From: JAGNKE01 sp965230245
Lineage (GTDB): Bacteria > Pseudomonadota > Alphaproteobacteria > Micavibrionales > Micavibrionaceae
DNA length: 64,000 bases
Direction of reading: 5' to 3'
Assembly: GCA_965230245.1 (NCBI GenBank)
Contig: OZ246000.1
Coordinates: forward strand, 1,426,001 to 1,490,000
Made by a program: the position numbers and the translations under genes
Notes under the pieces: model-generated
Seen by the model: only the letters and a program-made list of their open reading frames with translations
Told to the model about the DNA's origin: nothing
Databases searched by the model: none
In this document: one piece after another, positions 15,794-25,505 of the stretch
How the letters are laid out: every line of letters begins with the position of its first letter
Numbering within the stretch: position 1 is the first letter of the stretch

Positions 15794-17956
15794 ATGAAAC
15801 AGCCAAATACACAATCAGGTTTTACATTAATCGAAATGGCCATGGTCATGATGATTATCGGTATGGCACTCGCTGCAGGCTTGAGCATTTACGCCAGATA
15901 TATTGACCACAACAAAGTTGTAGACACATCATCCAATATTTCACTTGCGGCAAGGGCTGTCAGCGACTTTCGCGCAAGGTTCGGACGCTACCCTTGTCCG
16001 GCATCGCTAACCGCTGCGCGCGGAACGCCAGCCTACGGTCGTGAAGGGGATTGTAATCCCAACAACGAATTCCCAAGAACAGGAAACACAACCACAGATG
16101 AAGCGCCCGCCGACAATGCGACACCGGGCTCTTTTGCAGACGGTTTCTTTGTTGAAAGAAGCGCACGCATGATTGATGCGGATAGCGATGGAACTCCCGA
16201 AACATTACCTATTGTTGTGAGAGGCTCTTTACCTTTCCGTGATCTGAACTTGCCTGAGGATTTCGCTTACGACGGGCATAACAATCGACTGGCATACGCG
16301 GTAACGCGCCGTCTTGCCGTACAGGATACATTCAACCCGCTGCATGGTGGTATTGCTATTGTTGACAATCAGGGAACGCAGGAATCGCTGCTCGAAACAC
16401 CCGACTCGGGTTTATATGTCGTGTTTAGCCATGGCGAAGACAGCGAGGGTGCATATAGCCGCGCAGGACAACCGATCGAACCTTGTCCGGGGATATCGGA
16501 TGTAGAAAATGAAAATTGTGATGTCAGCAGTGCAGAAGCAAGATATGTCCATATCCGAAAAGAAGGATCAAATGACGCGGAGCAGTTCGATGATATTCTG
16601 TCCTTCTACTCTGGCGCGGACGATTCCCTCTGGGAAATAGCAGAAGAAGACACCGCCGATATTATCCTGCGCCAGACAGGGCGTGTAGGTGTAAACCTGA
16701 AAATTACAACTGGAACACTGCCTGATGACTCGGTTGCCGTAAACGGTGTTTTGCGCGCACAGCAGAATTACAGGGCGCAAACAATCTGTGATCTGGGTGG
16801 CTCGAACTGCTTCCAGCCCGAATTAATCGGTGGAGCGATCGCAGACGGAGGCGGCATGGAATGCCCGTCGGGTCAGTATCTTTCCGGTATCACGGGTGGC
16901 GCACCGATATGTGAGCCAATCCCTGGGACACTTGAAATCAGATGTAATCCGGGCCAGATCATGATTGGTGTGAATTCGGATGGGACAATCAAATGTTCAC
17001 CGCCGCCTGTGATATGTGCGTCTTCTGATCGTACTATCTGTGGCGCTACGGAAACCTTGCCATCTGCAACAACAGGTACGCAACATTGGCTCGAAGCCGG
17101 AGTGTCACGACGCGAACGTTATCAATGCCAAAGCAACGGCAGCTGGCAAACAAATCCAAACTCTGTAACCGGAGTCTGTACCTGCGATCCGGCAGAAACG
17201 TTGACGCCGCCACCAGTGGGATGTGGAACCGGATTTGCGGGCATGCGTCCCTTTTACCGTGTACGCCAATGTCCGTCGGGAGAGTGGGGACCACCGGTCT
17301 ATCAGAACGCTTTCGCGGATGACTGCACATGCACGGGATACACGGAATACAGGGATCTGGCTTGCGGGCCCGGATACAACACCGGAGTTGATCGCGAAAG
17401 AAGAATCCATACCTGTGACGGATCTAACAACCTAATTGCCGGCTCATGGGAAGACGATCCTGCAAACGCGACACCTTGTGCTTGTGTCGAGGATGATGTA
17501 TCGGAAACAAATCTGGCGTGTCCGGGCGGTCTGGACGGCACATATAGCCGCACAAACCACTTCTCTTGCCCGAGTGCGACATGGGATGGCTGGGTTTACG
17601 ATTACAGCGGTTGTACCTGTGATGACAGCAAGACAAGAACGCGCATTGTTTCATGTCCTGCACCGCAAATCGGTACGATTACCGAGCAAGACACCTACAG
17701 CTGTACAGGTGGTACAACGCCCGAAGGCTATCCGGAAGGCTCATGGGACAATGTATGGACACCGATTATCACGGACTGTGAAACACCTCCCCCAACAGTG
17801 TGTACATGGAATCCGATTGGAACGCCTGTTCAGGTCGTAACACAGCCGAGCGTGCCGAGAGCGGGTAAAGAATGTCCCTGCGGTACAGGAACGTCCGGTT
17901 GTTTCGAATACGGTGATCCGAACTACCTTAAATACAACGTCTGCGTATGTGAGTAA
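15794..17956 (+). CDS. Large pseudopilin-like surface protein 2 with Cys-rich repeats
   Basis: 720 residues. The prepilin signal MKQPNTQSG|FTLIEMAMVMMIIG gives cleavage after Gly9 with Glu at +5. RYPCP is shared with its neighbours. A module with ICDLGGSNCF, IGGAIADGGGM and GAPICEP matches the C-terminal modules of the flanking genes. From about residue 420 to the end there are at least four modules of 45-60 residues, each opening with CTC or CAC and carrying an R-x-x-x-C...SGEW or GSW pattern, loosely recalling thrombospondin-like repeats. Disulfide-stabilised, surface-exposed tip protein is the best guess. Frame is intact throughout. Confidence 0.78.
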   Translation: MKQPNTQSGFTLIEMAMVMMIIGMALAAGLSIYARYIDHNKVVDTSSNISLAARAVSDFRARFGRYPCPASLTAARGTPAYGREGDCNPNNEFPRTGNTTTDEAPADNATPGSFADGFFVERSARMIDADSDGTPETLPIVVRGSLPFRDLNLPEDFAYDGHNNRLAYAVTRRLAVQDTFNPLHGGIAIVDNQGTQESLLETPDSGLYVVFSHGEDSEGAYSRAGQPIEPCPGISDVENENCDVSSAEARYVHIRKEGSNDAEQFDDILSFYSGADDSLWEIAEEDTADIILRQTGRVGVNLKITTGTLPDDSVAVNGVLRAQQNYRAQTICDLGGSNCFQPELIGGAIADGGGMECPSGQYLSGITGGAPICEPIPGTLEIRCNPGQIMIGVNSDGTIKCSPPPVICASSDRTICGATETLPSATTGTQHWLEAGVSRRERYQCQSNGSWQTNPNSVTGVCTCDPAETLTPPPVGCGTGFAGMRPFYRVRQCPSGEWGPPVYQNAFADDCTCTGYTEYRDLACGPGYNTGVDRERRIHTCDGSNNLIAGSWEDDPANATPCACVEDDVSETNLACPGGLDGTYSRTNHFSCPSATWDGWVYDYSGCTCDDSKTRTRIVSCPAPQIGTITEQDTYSCTGGTTPEGYPEGSWDNVWTPIITDCETPPPTVCTWNPIGTPVQVVTQPSVPRAGKECPCGTGTSGCFEYGDPNYLKYNVCVCE

Positions 17957-17964
17957 GGAACGGC

Positions 17965-19296
17965 ATGAAAAAGCAAAAGGATAGAAATATGGGAACGTTA
18001 CTCATGCAAGAGATCAAAAAAGAAGAAGGCTTCTCTCTTATAGAGTTATCTATCGTACTTTTGATAACCGGATTTATCATTGCCGGCGCAGCCCAGTATT
18101 ACCAGATATATTTGCGTCAAAGCAAAGATCAGGAATCATTCGAAAATATTCAGCTTGTGCGTACGGCTGTGGCCGAATTTTACACAAACCATGGCCGCTA
18201 CCCGTGCCCGACCGACCCCGCACTTACCTATGACGATCCGAATTACGGATTGGAGATGTGTCCGGGGCGCAACGTCGCTGGCGTGGCCGTACCGAACTTG
18301 GCTCTGGGTGCCTGCTGGGGCAGTCTTTGCCGTGTAGAATCCGATCGGGCGGTTGACCTTGATAACGACGGGACTGATGACCCTCAGGCAGTTCTGGTAG
18401 GAGCCTTTCCTATCCGTGAAATAATGCGTGAAATGGATGTCGATCCGACGGATTTGGACCCGACTGACGGTGTTGACATGATGCCGGTCGATTACGATTT
18501 TCCGGGAGAACAAACGCTTGATGCGTACGGCAATAAGTTTGTCTACGCCGTAACGGAATCAATGACCGATCAAACGACGTACAACAACAACCTCGGCGCT
18601 GTCACAATCGAAGATGAATTTGGTGAATCCCTTGTTGAACCGGCCGACACAGCGCATTATGCGGTTGTGTCTTTAGGCGAAAACAGCCGCGGTGCATACA
18701 ACATTTACGGCAATATTGTCGGGCAGGACTGCGACCCAGCAACTGTACCCGCAACATACGATCCGATGAACCCGAGTGAAGTAAGTCAGGCCAGTATCGA
18801 ATATGAAAACTGCAACAGTGATTCTGTATTCATTAGCGCACTGAAAAACGAAGAGCAAGGCGACAGCTTCAACGACGATATGGTCGGATTTGAAGTGTGG
18901 GCGGCAACCGAGTTGTGGTCACCTTCGCCTGTGAATCCCGTTCATATTTATAACGTCAATGTTGGTAACGTTGGTGTCGGTGTTACAGATCCCGTAGAAC
19001 GTTTTGACGTGCAAGGCGATGTGCAGGCGTCTGACGTATTGGCGCAGCAGATATGTGATCTCACCACAGGACTGGCCTGTTTCGCCGCCTCTGCAATAGG
19101 CGGCCAAATCGCCGACGGTGAGGGGATGAGTTGCCCTGCCGGTAGCATCATGACGGGAATAGAACTCGGCGGACCGATTTGTGAGGAAATCCTGCCCAGT
19201 ACTGTAACCTTTACCGGAACATGCCCGTCAACACCCACAAAAACCTATGCGGTAGGCGTTAGAACGGACGGTTCAATTATCTGTGAGACGCTTTAA
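17965..19296 (+). CDS. Large pseudopilin-like surface protein 3
   Basis: 443 residues. The prepilin signal ends EEG|FSLIELSIVLLITGFI, giving cleavage after Gly22 and Glu at +5; the 22-residue leader is long, and Met9 or Met14 may be the true start. RYPCP, CPGRN and the acidic, DxDGTDD-like turns follow as in protein 1. Near the end VGVGVTDPVERFDVQGDVQA is again like a tail-fibre stalk, followed by IADGEGMSCPAG and GGPICEE as in protein 2. Only 8 bases separate it from gene 2, so the three form one operon, closed by the terminator at 19335-19361. Confidence 0.78.
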   Translation: MKKQKDRNMGTLLMQEIKKEEGFSLIELSIVLLITGFIIAGAAQYYQIYLRQSKDQESFENIQLVRTAVAEFYTNHGRYPCPTDPALTYDDPNYGLEMCPGRNVAGVAVPNLALGACWGSLCRVESDRAVDLDNDGTDDPQAVLVGAFPIREIMREMDVDPTDLDPTDGVDMMPVDYDFPGEQTLDAYGNKFVYAVTESMTDQTTYNNNLGAVTIEDEFGESLVEPADTAHYAVVSLGENSRGAYNIYGNIVGQDCDPATVPATYDPMNPSEVSQASIEYENCNSDSVFISALKNEEQGDSFNDDMVGFEVWAATELWSPSPVNPVHIYNVNVGNVGVGVTDPVERFDVQGDVQASDVLAQQICDLTTGLACFAASAIGGQIADGEGMSCPAGSIMTGIELGGPICEEILPSTVTFTGTCPSTPTKTYAVGVRTDGSIICETL

Positions 19297-19334
19297 AAGT
19301 CAGCCTTAAGAAAATCATTGAGAACCAAAAAACA

Positions 19335-19361
19335 AAGCCTGCATCATCGCAGGCTTTTTTA
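19335..19361 (+). terminator. Rho-independent terminator after the pseudopilin operon
   Basis: AAGCCTGC at 19336-19343 pairs with GCAGGCTT at 19350-19357 and is followed by TTTT. Confidence 0.85.
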
Positions 19362-19387
19362 TCATCCGAATGTAAGAGCAAAACAAA

Positions 19388-19843
19388 CTAATCTATAACT
19401 TCAATTCCGACGGCCTCGCGCCCCTTCGAAACAGATTTCAGGGTCACGCGCACACGCTGCCCGGCCTGTAACTCTTCAATCTCCAGACTGTCCAGTAACG
19501 TTTTGTGAACAAAAACGTCCTTCATCCCGTCATCAGGAATAATAAAACCAAAGCCTTTTTCGGGCTTATACCACTTCACAAGGCCACCCATTGTAACGGT
19601 GCCGTCTTCCTCATTCGTCTCGGGCATGGTGTTTACCGCGCCCTGATCGATAACCTCAAGAACTTCACGCACCTGATGCCCTTTAGGGCCGTTAAAAACC
19701 TTACACAAAAGGATGGCACCTTCACCGACAGAATAAAGTCCTGCCTTCTGTAGTGTCGTGATATGAAGGAATGCGTCATAACTGCCGTCTTCAGGAACGA
19801 CAAAGCCAAAACCCTTCGTACCATTAAACCATTTCAGATGCAT
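19388..19843 (-). CDS. Double cold-shock domain protein
   Basis: 151 residues from ATG 19843. Two cold-shock domains are visible: HLKWFNGTKGFGFVVPEDG with DAFLHITTL, and GLVKWYKPEKGFGFIIPDDG with DVFVHKTLL. The KGFGFV/FVH pairs are the RNP1 and RNP2 RNA-binding motifs. Such two-domain cold-shock proteins are typical of alphaproteobacteria and bind single-stranded nucleic acid. The frame stays open upstream to a GTG at 19993, which would add a hydrophobic N-terminal stretch not expected in this family; a TTG at 19894 with AAAGG upstream is another candidate start. Confidence 0.85.
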   Translation of the reverse strand: MHLKWFNGTKGFGFVVPEDGSYDAFLHITTLQKAGLYSVGEGAILLCKVFNGPKGHQVREVLEVIDQGAVNTMPETNEEDGTVTMGGLVKWYKPEKGFGFIIPDDGMKDVFVHKTLLDSLEIEELQAGQRVRVTLKSVSKGREAVGIEVID

Positions 19844-20109
19844 ACGAACGGTAGAGAGATTTTCTTCAGGAAGGGACTGATCTGGGTTTTGCAACTCGAG
19901 AAGCCTTTGAATAAAAATTAGAAAAATATAGATACGCAGGTAAAAAATGATTACCCACTGTCCATAATGCCCCAAAATAAAAATCAAATCCACCCGCTTT
20001 TCGCAGAAAACCTCAACATATCAGCAGATAATTTTCTCTTTTTCCTCTTCCTGCTTGAGTTATAAGCGTTTTCACCGGATTATGTTAGAATAGTTCAAAC
20101 AAGAGATTC

Positions 20110-21810
20110 ATGATGAGTAATCCCGATTATCCTTGGCTGAAATCGTACCCTGACAACATCTCATGGAACATTGAGATCGAGGAAAATCCTGTGTATTCGA
20201 TGCTTGAAGAAGTATCGGTCAAACACCCTTTCGCACAGGCTTTTGATTTCTACGGCAAGAAATATGATTGGGTGACCATCTGGCATCTTAGCCAGCATTT
20301 GGCCAAGGGCTTGCAGGATGAAGGCGTCAAAAAAGGCGACCGCATCGGAATTTTTCTGCCCAACTGCCCCTATTATTTGATCTCCTACTACGCAGTCCTT
20401 TTAACGGGCGCGAGTGTGGTCAACCTCAACCCGCTTTATGCGGAGGCCGAATTGCAACACCTGATCGAGGACAGCGAAATCGACATCATGATTTCGACCG
20501 ATCTGAAATTGCTGCACGAAAAATCCGAAAAAATGCTGCAAAACACGCGCCTGAATAAACTCGTGATGTGCCTGTTTACAAAGTCTCTGCCTTTCCTGAA
20601 AGGCATTGCGTTTCAGGTCTTCCGCGGCGACCAGCTGGCGAAGGTGAAGGCAGAAAAAAGAATACTATGGTATGACGAACTGATCGATAATGACGGCGCG
20701 GTCAAAATGCCGAAAATCGACCCGCTAAACGATATTGCCGTTCTGCAATATACGGGGGGAACGACGGGCGTACCAAAGGGCGCCGAACTCACGCACCAGA
20801 ACATCTATGCCAACACGATGCAGTGCAAGGCATGGTTTACCGAAATCGAAGAAGGTCAACAGCGCATGATCGGCGTGCTGCCGTTTTTCCATGTGTTCGC
20901 CATGACCGCGGTGATGAATTTCAGCGTAGCTTCGGCTCTCGAAATATACGCCCTCCCGCGATTTGATCTGGAGGATACGCTCAAACTGATCCAAAAATCA
21001 CAGGCGCACTTCTTCCCTGCTGTACCGGCAATCTATGGCGGCATAAATAACAGTAAAAAAAGAAAAAAATACGATCTGACGTCTCTAAAATACTGCCTGT
21101 CCGGCGGCGCGCCGCTCCCCGTCGAGGTAAAGAAAAAATTCGAGGAAAAAACGGGCTGCGTCGTCATCGAAGGCTACGGCCTGACCGAGTCCGCACCTGT
21201 GGCCACCGTCAACCCTGCCGAGGGGGTGAACAAGGCGGGTTCCATCGGCCTGCCGCTCCCCAATACGATTATCGAGATCATTAACCCCGAGGACAAAACC
21301 ACAAAAATGCCCGTCGGCGAACGCGGCGAGCTATGCATCCGCGGCCCCCAAGTCATGAAGGGGTACTGGAACAAACCCGAAGCTACACAAGATGTGCTGC
21401 GCCGAACCGAAGACGGCGATCTGCGTCTTTACACGGGCGATATCGCAATCATGGATGAAGACGGCTACATCTTCATCGTTGACCGCTTAAAAGACATGAT
21501 CATCACCAACGGCTACAACGTCTATCCCCGCAATGTAGAGGAAGCGATCTACCAACACCCGAATGTCGAGGAATGCATCGTCGCGGGGCTGCCCGATGAA
21601 AAACGCGGCGAAATCGTAAAGGTCTGGATCAAGCTGAAAGAAGAACGTGAGCTTACGGTCGATGATTTAAAGGAATTCCTCGCCGATAAAATTTCTCCCA
21701 TGGAAATCCCGAAACTCTATGAATTCCGTGACGAAGAACTCCCCAAAACCATGATCGGCAAACTCTCCCGCAAGGACGTCATCGCACAGGAGTTGGAAAA
21801 AGAGACGTAA
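20110..21810 (+). CDS. fadD: Long-chain fatty acid--CoA ligase
   Basis: 566 residues. The AMP-binding signature YTGGTTGVPKGAELTH lies near residue 216; GYGLTESAPV and the YTGDIAIMDEDGYIFIVDRLKDMIITNGYNVYPRNVEE region (hinge and ATP contacts) follow, with a C-terminal lysine in GKLSRKD. This is a full-length acyl-CoA synthetase activating long-chain fatty acids. No beta-oxidation genes lie nearby. The frame ends at 21810 and the broken gene below begins at the next base. Confidence 0.9.
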   Translation: MMSNPDYPWLKSYPDNISWNIEIEENPVYSMLEEVSVKHPFAQAFDFYGKKYDWVTIWHLSQHLAKGLQDEGVKKGDRIGIFLPNCPYYLISYYAVLLTGASVVNLNPLYAEAELQHLIEDSEIDIMISTDLKLLHEKSEKMLQNTRLNKLVMCLFTKSLPFLKGIAFQVFRGDQLAKVKAEKRILWYDELIDNDGAVKMPKIDPLNDIAVLQYTGGTTGVPKGAELTHQNIYANTMQCKAWFTEIEEGQQRMIGVLPFFHVFAMTAVMNFSVASALEIYALPRFDLEDTLKLIQKSQAHFFPAVPAIYGGINNSKKRKKYDLTSLKYCLSGGAPLPVEVKKKFEEKTGCVVIEGYGLTESAPVATVNPAEGVNKAGSIGLPLPNTIIEIINPEDKTTKMPVGERGELCIRGPQVMKGYWNKPEATQDVLRRTEDGDLRLYTGDIAIMDEDGYIFIVDRLKDMIITNGYNVYPRNVEEAIYQHPNVEECIVAGLPDEKRGEIVKVWIKLKEERELTVDDLKEFLADKISPMEIPKLYEFRDEELPKTMIGKLSRKDVIAQELEKET

Positions 21811-22320
21811 ATGCAAGACATTACGAAAGATTTGTTTCAATTCAATGAGGCTAGGCGCCATCTGTGAAATACCTATTTTGCATATCAAATCGATAGTATT
21901 TTGGATGACAGGGTAAGCACATTTATAAAAATTGAAAAACTACTCTTTAAGGCTCTAATTCTTGAAAAGCACAAAGTGCCTCAAACGGAATTTGGTGTTG
22001 AAAATTTTGGCTCAAAAGCAAGTGAATTCATCGAGGCAGAAATCGATCCGGACATAGATAGATTGTCAATTTTAAGCAGCGATAGAAAACAAGGAAAAGC
22101 GTCACAATGGATAGAACAAACAATCGAAAAGAAAGACTATGCGGCGGTATCATTAAAATTTATAGATTTTTTCGATTGGCACCCCAACAACCAAAAAGGC
22201 AAATCGTCTTGGCCTTACACACGTGTGGAAGTTCGCATTAATAAATATGAAGAACCAAACTTCGAATGGCTGATCTCGAATGAAAATATCTCTTCATTTT
22301 ATCTAACTTTCACTGCGTAA
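21811..22320 (+). pseudogene. Hypothetical gene interrupted by an in-frame TGA
   Basis: An ATG directly after the fadD stop opens a frame reading MQDITKDLFQFNEARRHL, meets TGA at 21865-21867 and then continues in the same frame without further stops to 22320 (NTYFAYQIDSILDDRVSTF onward). The downstream part has no ATG and no ribosome site of its own; its only near start is a TTG at 21901. The simplest reading is one 169-codon gene in which a tryptophan codon TGG became TGA. Elsewhere in the window TGA ends genes normally, so recoding is unlikely. The protein family is not recognised. Its 3' end overlaps the convergent acetyltransferase by 18 bases. Confidence 0.6.
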
Positions 22321-22872
22321 CTGCAATAAATCCATCTCGTAATTATACTCTATATCCTCCGCGCCGTCGGGCCAGAGGATCGTCTTGCTCTCAGTAAAAA
22401 CAAACCCGTGCCGCAGCATTGCCTTGCGCGACCGTTCATTCCCTCGCCGATGCCCTATGGTTAATTGTGTCCACGGCTCATACTCTTTCGCAAAATCAAT
22501 CCGCGCTTTATAAAATAAATCCGCGTAGCCCTTGCCGCGATACTCCGGCGCGATATAGCTCATCGCCATCACACCCGTTTTCCCGCTGGGGTCTTCCCGC
22601 CACGTAAACACAGCCGTAATTCCGACCATTTTATCGCTCTTGGAATCAAACAGCCCGAACACGCACTTGCCCTTACCGTCAAGCGTCTCCAGCCAGTATG
22701 AATCGGGATGATTGCGCGCATCTTCAAGCGTTGAGGAAAAGTAGCCCGGATGCATCTCCAGTGCTTTCAGCCTTAACGCGCGGAATTCTATAACATCGTC
22801 CTGATTTAAAACACGCAGGAAAACCGCGCCGTCCTCACTCTGATAACGTGTAGGAAGCGCAGACATACCCAT
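22303..22872 (-). CDS. GNAT family N-acetyltransferase
   Basis: 189 residues. The GNAT acetyl-CoA loop appears as MSYIAPEYRGKGYADLFY, with a following LTIGHRRGNERSRKAMLRHGFVF that matches the family's N-R-x-x-x-x-Y-x-K-x-GF end motif. Substrate unknown. It starts at the base next to the pheT stop, so it is almost certainly on the pheT transcript. A second in-frame ATG two codons later is a possible start. Confidence 0.85.
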   Translation of the reverse strand: MGMSALPTRYQSEDGAVFLRVLNQDDVIEFRALRLKALEMHPGYFSSTLEDARNHPDSYWLETLDGKGKCVFGLFDSKSDKMVGITAVFTWREDPSGKTGVMAMSYIAPEYRGKGYADLFYKARIDFAKEYEPWTQLTIGHRRGNERSRKAMLRHGFVFTESKTILWPDGAEDIEYNYEMDLLQLRSES

Positions 22873-25278
22873 TTAACCGCGCAATACGCCGCCGGCCTTT
22901 TCCGCCACCGCATCAATCACTTTTTGCTGCAAGTCTTCGATCTCTTTTTCCTTCAGCGTCGCCTCGATCGGCTGGATCGTAATCGACAGCGCGACGGATT
23001 TCTTGCCGTCTTCAACGCCTTTGCCCTGATAAACGTCAAAGACATGCGCATCCGTAATCAGCTTTTTATCCGCGGAAATTGCTGCACGTACCAGATCATC
23101 TGCCTGCGTCTTTTCATCAACCACAAACGCAAAATCACGGCTCAGCGGCTGGAACGGCGAAAGCTCGAGAAGCTTCTTCGTCGTGCCCTTTGCGCGTGAC
23201 GCGGGGATATTCCCAAGAAACACCTCAAAACCGACAACGCGCTCCTTAATACCCATCTCTTCCAGAATGGCGGGGTGAATTTCCCCGAACTGCGCCAGCA
23301 CGTTCTTGCCCAGAGCCAAAACGCCGCTGCGCCCCGGATGATAATAAGACGCCGCATCGCGCGATACGCGTGCATTGCCCGCAGGCGCGCCGCAAGCCTC
23401 TAAAACCGCAAGCGCATCCGCCTTCGCATCATAAAGATCAACCGCACGGTTCTCATGCTCGCCCGACCAGTGTTTTTCGGCATTGCGTCCGATACGAATA
23501 CCGCCCGCAATCATATCCTGCCCGTCGGGTTTCTGACTGCGAAAGACGGGGCCAACCTCACAAAATCCGACATTCGCAAAACCACGATCCGCATTCCGTC
23601 CCGCCGCATCAATCAAGTTCGGCAAAATAGAGGGGCGCATTTGATCCAACTCGGATGAAATCGGATTGGACAAGCTCAGCGCAGGATTGTCGTTAGAGCC
23701 AAAACGCGCCGCCAGATCTTTGGGCATGAAGGACCATGTCACACATTCATCCAGCCCCCGCACAGTCATCGCCGCACGCGCCGTCCGCACACGGCACAGA
23801 GTTTCCGTTTCAGCCGGAGCGGTAACCGCACCTGCACTGCGCACGGAAACGGGCGGCACATTTTCCAACCCGTAAATACGGATAATTTCTTCCGTCAGGT
23901 CTGCCTTGCCCTCGACATCACCGCGCCATGACGGCGGCGTCACGTTAAATCCTGCCGCGCTCTCTTCGACCTTAAAGCCAAGGTTTTCAAGAATTGTTTT
24001 CTGCTCGCTCGCGGGCACATCAACACCGCACAGCTTAGACACATAAGCAGGATCATAGTCAATCACGCGCTGCCATTGCGGAACATCGCCCGCCTGAACA
24101 ACCTCGCTGACCTCGGAATTCTCATCACCGCACAGCTCAAGAATAAGCTTCGTCGCAAGCTCGATCCCTGTACGGGTAAATTCAGGATCGACGCCACGCT
24201 CGAAACGGTAACGCGCATCACTTTCAATGCCAAGGTCGCGACCCGTGCGCGCAATACGTATCGGTGTAAAATAAGCGGCCTCAAGGAAGACGTTCTGCAC
24301 ATCATCCTCACACCCCGTAGAAACGCCGCCGACAATACCGCCAAGCCCGATCAGGCCGCTGTCATCGGTAATGCCAACCGCACCCGCCATTGTTTTATAG
24401 CTCTTGTCATTCAGCGCGTCGATGTCTTCGCCGTCCTTGGTTTCGCGCACAACGATATTGCCCTTGACCTTATCCGCATCATAAACGTGCAAGGGGCGGG
24501 CATATTCCATTGTCATTAAGTTCGTAATATCCACCAATGCGGAAATTGGGCGCAAACCAACGGATTTCAGCATATTCTGCAGCCACATCGGGGAAGGACC
24601 GTTTTTGACGCCCTTGATGTAACGCCCCAAAAACATCGGGCATCCGTCCGTATCCTCGATTTTGACATCAATCGGGGACTTAAACGTGCCTTCGACGGGC
24701 GCATCATCAAGCTCGATTAACGTGCCAAGCCCCGCAGCAGCCAGATCCCGCGCAATCCCGCGCACACCCGCGCAATCCGCACGGTTAGGAGTCAAACCAA
24801 TCTCGATCAATTCCTCATTCAGCCCGAAAATATCGGCCATCGGCGTGCCGACTTCGTATTTTTCGTCAACTTCAATAATGCCCTCATGCTCGTCCGAAAG
24901 CTCCATTTCACGCTCGGAGACCAGCATCCCGCGTGACTCAACACCGCGAATTTTTGCCTTTTTCAAGGTCATATCAAGACCCGGAATATATGTGCCCTCT
25001 GGCGCAAAAATGCCCTTCATACCTGCTCTGGCATTAGGTGCGCCGCACACAACCTGATGCTTTCCGTCCTCGGCTTTCACCGTACAGACCTGCAATTTAT
25101 CGGCATCCGGGTGCTTTTCTGCAGCCTCGACATACGCCACCTTAAAAGGGGCAAAAACAGCCGCTTTGTCTTCATAATCCTCTAATTCTAGACCGATAGA
25201 GGTCAGCTTTTCGCAAATTTCTTTCGAATCGGCGTCTGTGTTCAGGTGGCGCTTCAGCCAGTTCATGGTAAATTTCAT
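22873..25278 (-). CDS. pheT: Phenylalanine--tRNA ligase beta subunit
   Basis: 801 residues with the full domain set: N-terminal tRNA-binding (EMAP-like) domain with HPDADKLQVC, B3/B4 editing region, B5 domain, the catalytic-like core (RYRFERGVDPEF), and a C-terminal anticodon-binding FDX-ACB domain (LSPFQPLSRDFAFVVDE). Together with PheS it forms the alpha2-beta2 synthetase charging tRNA-Phe. Unusually it is not directly behind pheS: a GNAT gene and an oppositely oriented acidic gene lie between, so it must have its own promoter in 25279-25505. Confidence 0.97.
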   Translation of the reverse strand: MKFTMNWLKRHLNTDADSKEICEKLTSIGLELEDYEDKAAVFAPFKVAYVEAAEKHPDADKLQVCTVKAEDGKHQVVCGAPNARAGMKGIFAPEGTYIPGLDMTLKKAKIRGVESRGMLVSEREMELSDEHEGIIEVDEKYEVGTPMADIFGLNEELIEIGLTPNRADCAGVRGIARDLAAAGLGTLIELDDAPVEGTFKSPIDVKIEDTDGCPMFLGRYIKGVKNGPSPMWLQNMLKSVGLRPISALVDITNLMTMEYARPLHVYDADKVKGNIVVRETKDGEDIDALNDKSYKTMAGAVGITDDSGLIGLGGIVGGVSTGCEDDVQNVFLEAAYFTPIRIARTGRDLGIESDARYRFERGVDPEFTRTGIELATKLILELCGDENSEVSEVVQAGDVPQWQRVIDYDPAYVSKLCGVDVPASEQKTILENLGFKVEESAAGFNVTPPSWRGDVEGKADLTEEIIRIYGLENVPPVSVRSAGAVTAPAETETLCRVRTARAAMTVRGLDECVTWSFMPKDLAARFGSNDNPALSLSNPISSELDQMRPSILPNLIDAAGRNADRGFANVGFCEVGPVFRSQKPDGQDMIAGGIRIGRNAEKHWSGEHENRAVDLYDAKADALAVLEACGAPAGNARVSRDAASYYHPGRSGVLALGKNVLAQFGEIHPAILEEMGIKERVVGFEVFLGNIPASRAKGTTKKLLELSPFQPLSRDFAFVVDEKTQADDLVRAAISADKKLITDAHVFDVYQGKGVEDGKKSVALSITIQPIEATLKEKEIEDLQQKVIDAVAEKAGGVLRG

Positions 25279-25379
25279 AACAAAACCGTGTTTTTAGTCG
25301 TTTTAATCGCGTATCATTATTGTTCAGGCTGCATATCTAAGCCGAAAAACAATGAAATTCCAAGGGTTTTGTGAATATT

Positions 25380-25408
25380 TTGACAACCAAGATAAGTTTG
25401 CCTAAAAC
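25380..25408 (+). promoter_or_regulatory. Candidate sigma-70 promoter for the acidic protein gene
   Basis: TTGACA at 25380-25385 is followed after 17 bases by TAAAAC at 25403-25408, about 98 bp upstream of the ATG at 25506. The match at -10 is moderate. The spacer is shared with the divergent pheT, whose promoter I could not place. Confidence 0.35.
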
Positions 25409-25505
25409 TGACTCCATATGATATGATTTAACAGAAAATTAATGGGTGTATTGCGCCTTGCGCAAACAAAAATAAATAATACTGAGAGATAGAGGGTTAA
25501 TAATC

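Noticed and set aside
21865..21867. UGA recoded as tryptophan
   Set aside because: TGA ends many intact genes in the window (for example nrdI, mtnB, ydbH), so the genetic code is standard; a nonsense change is simpler.
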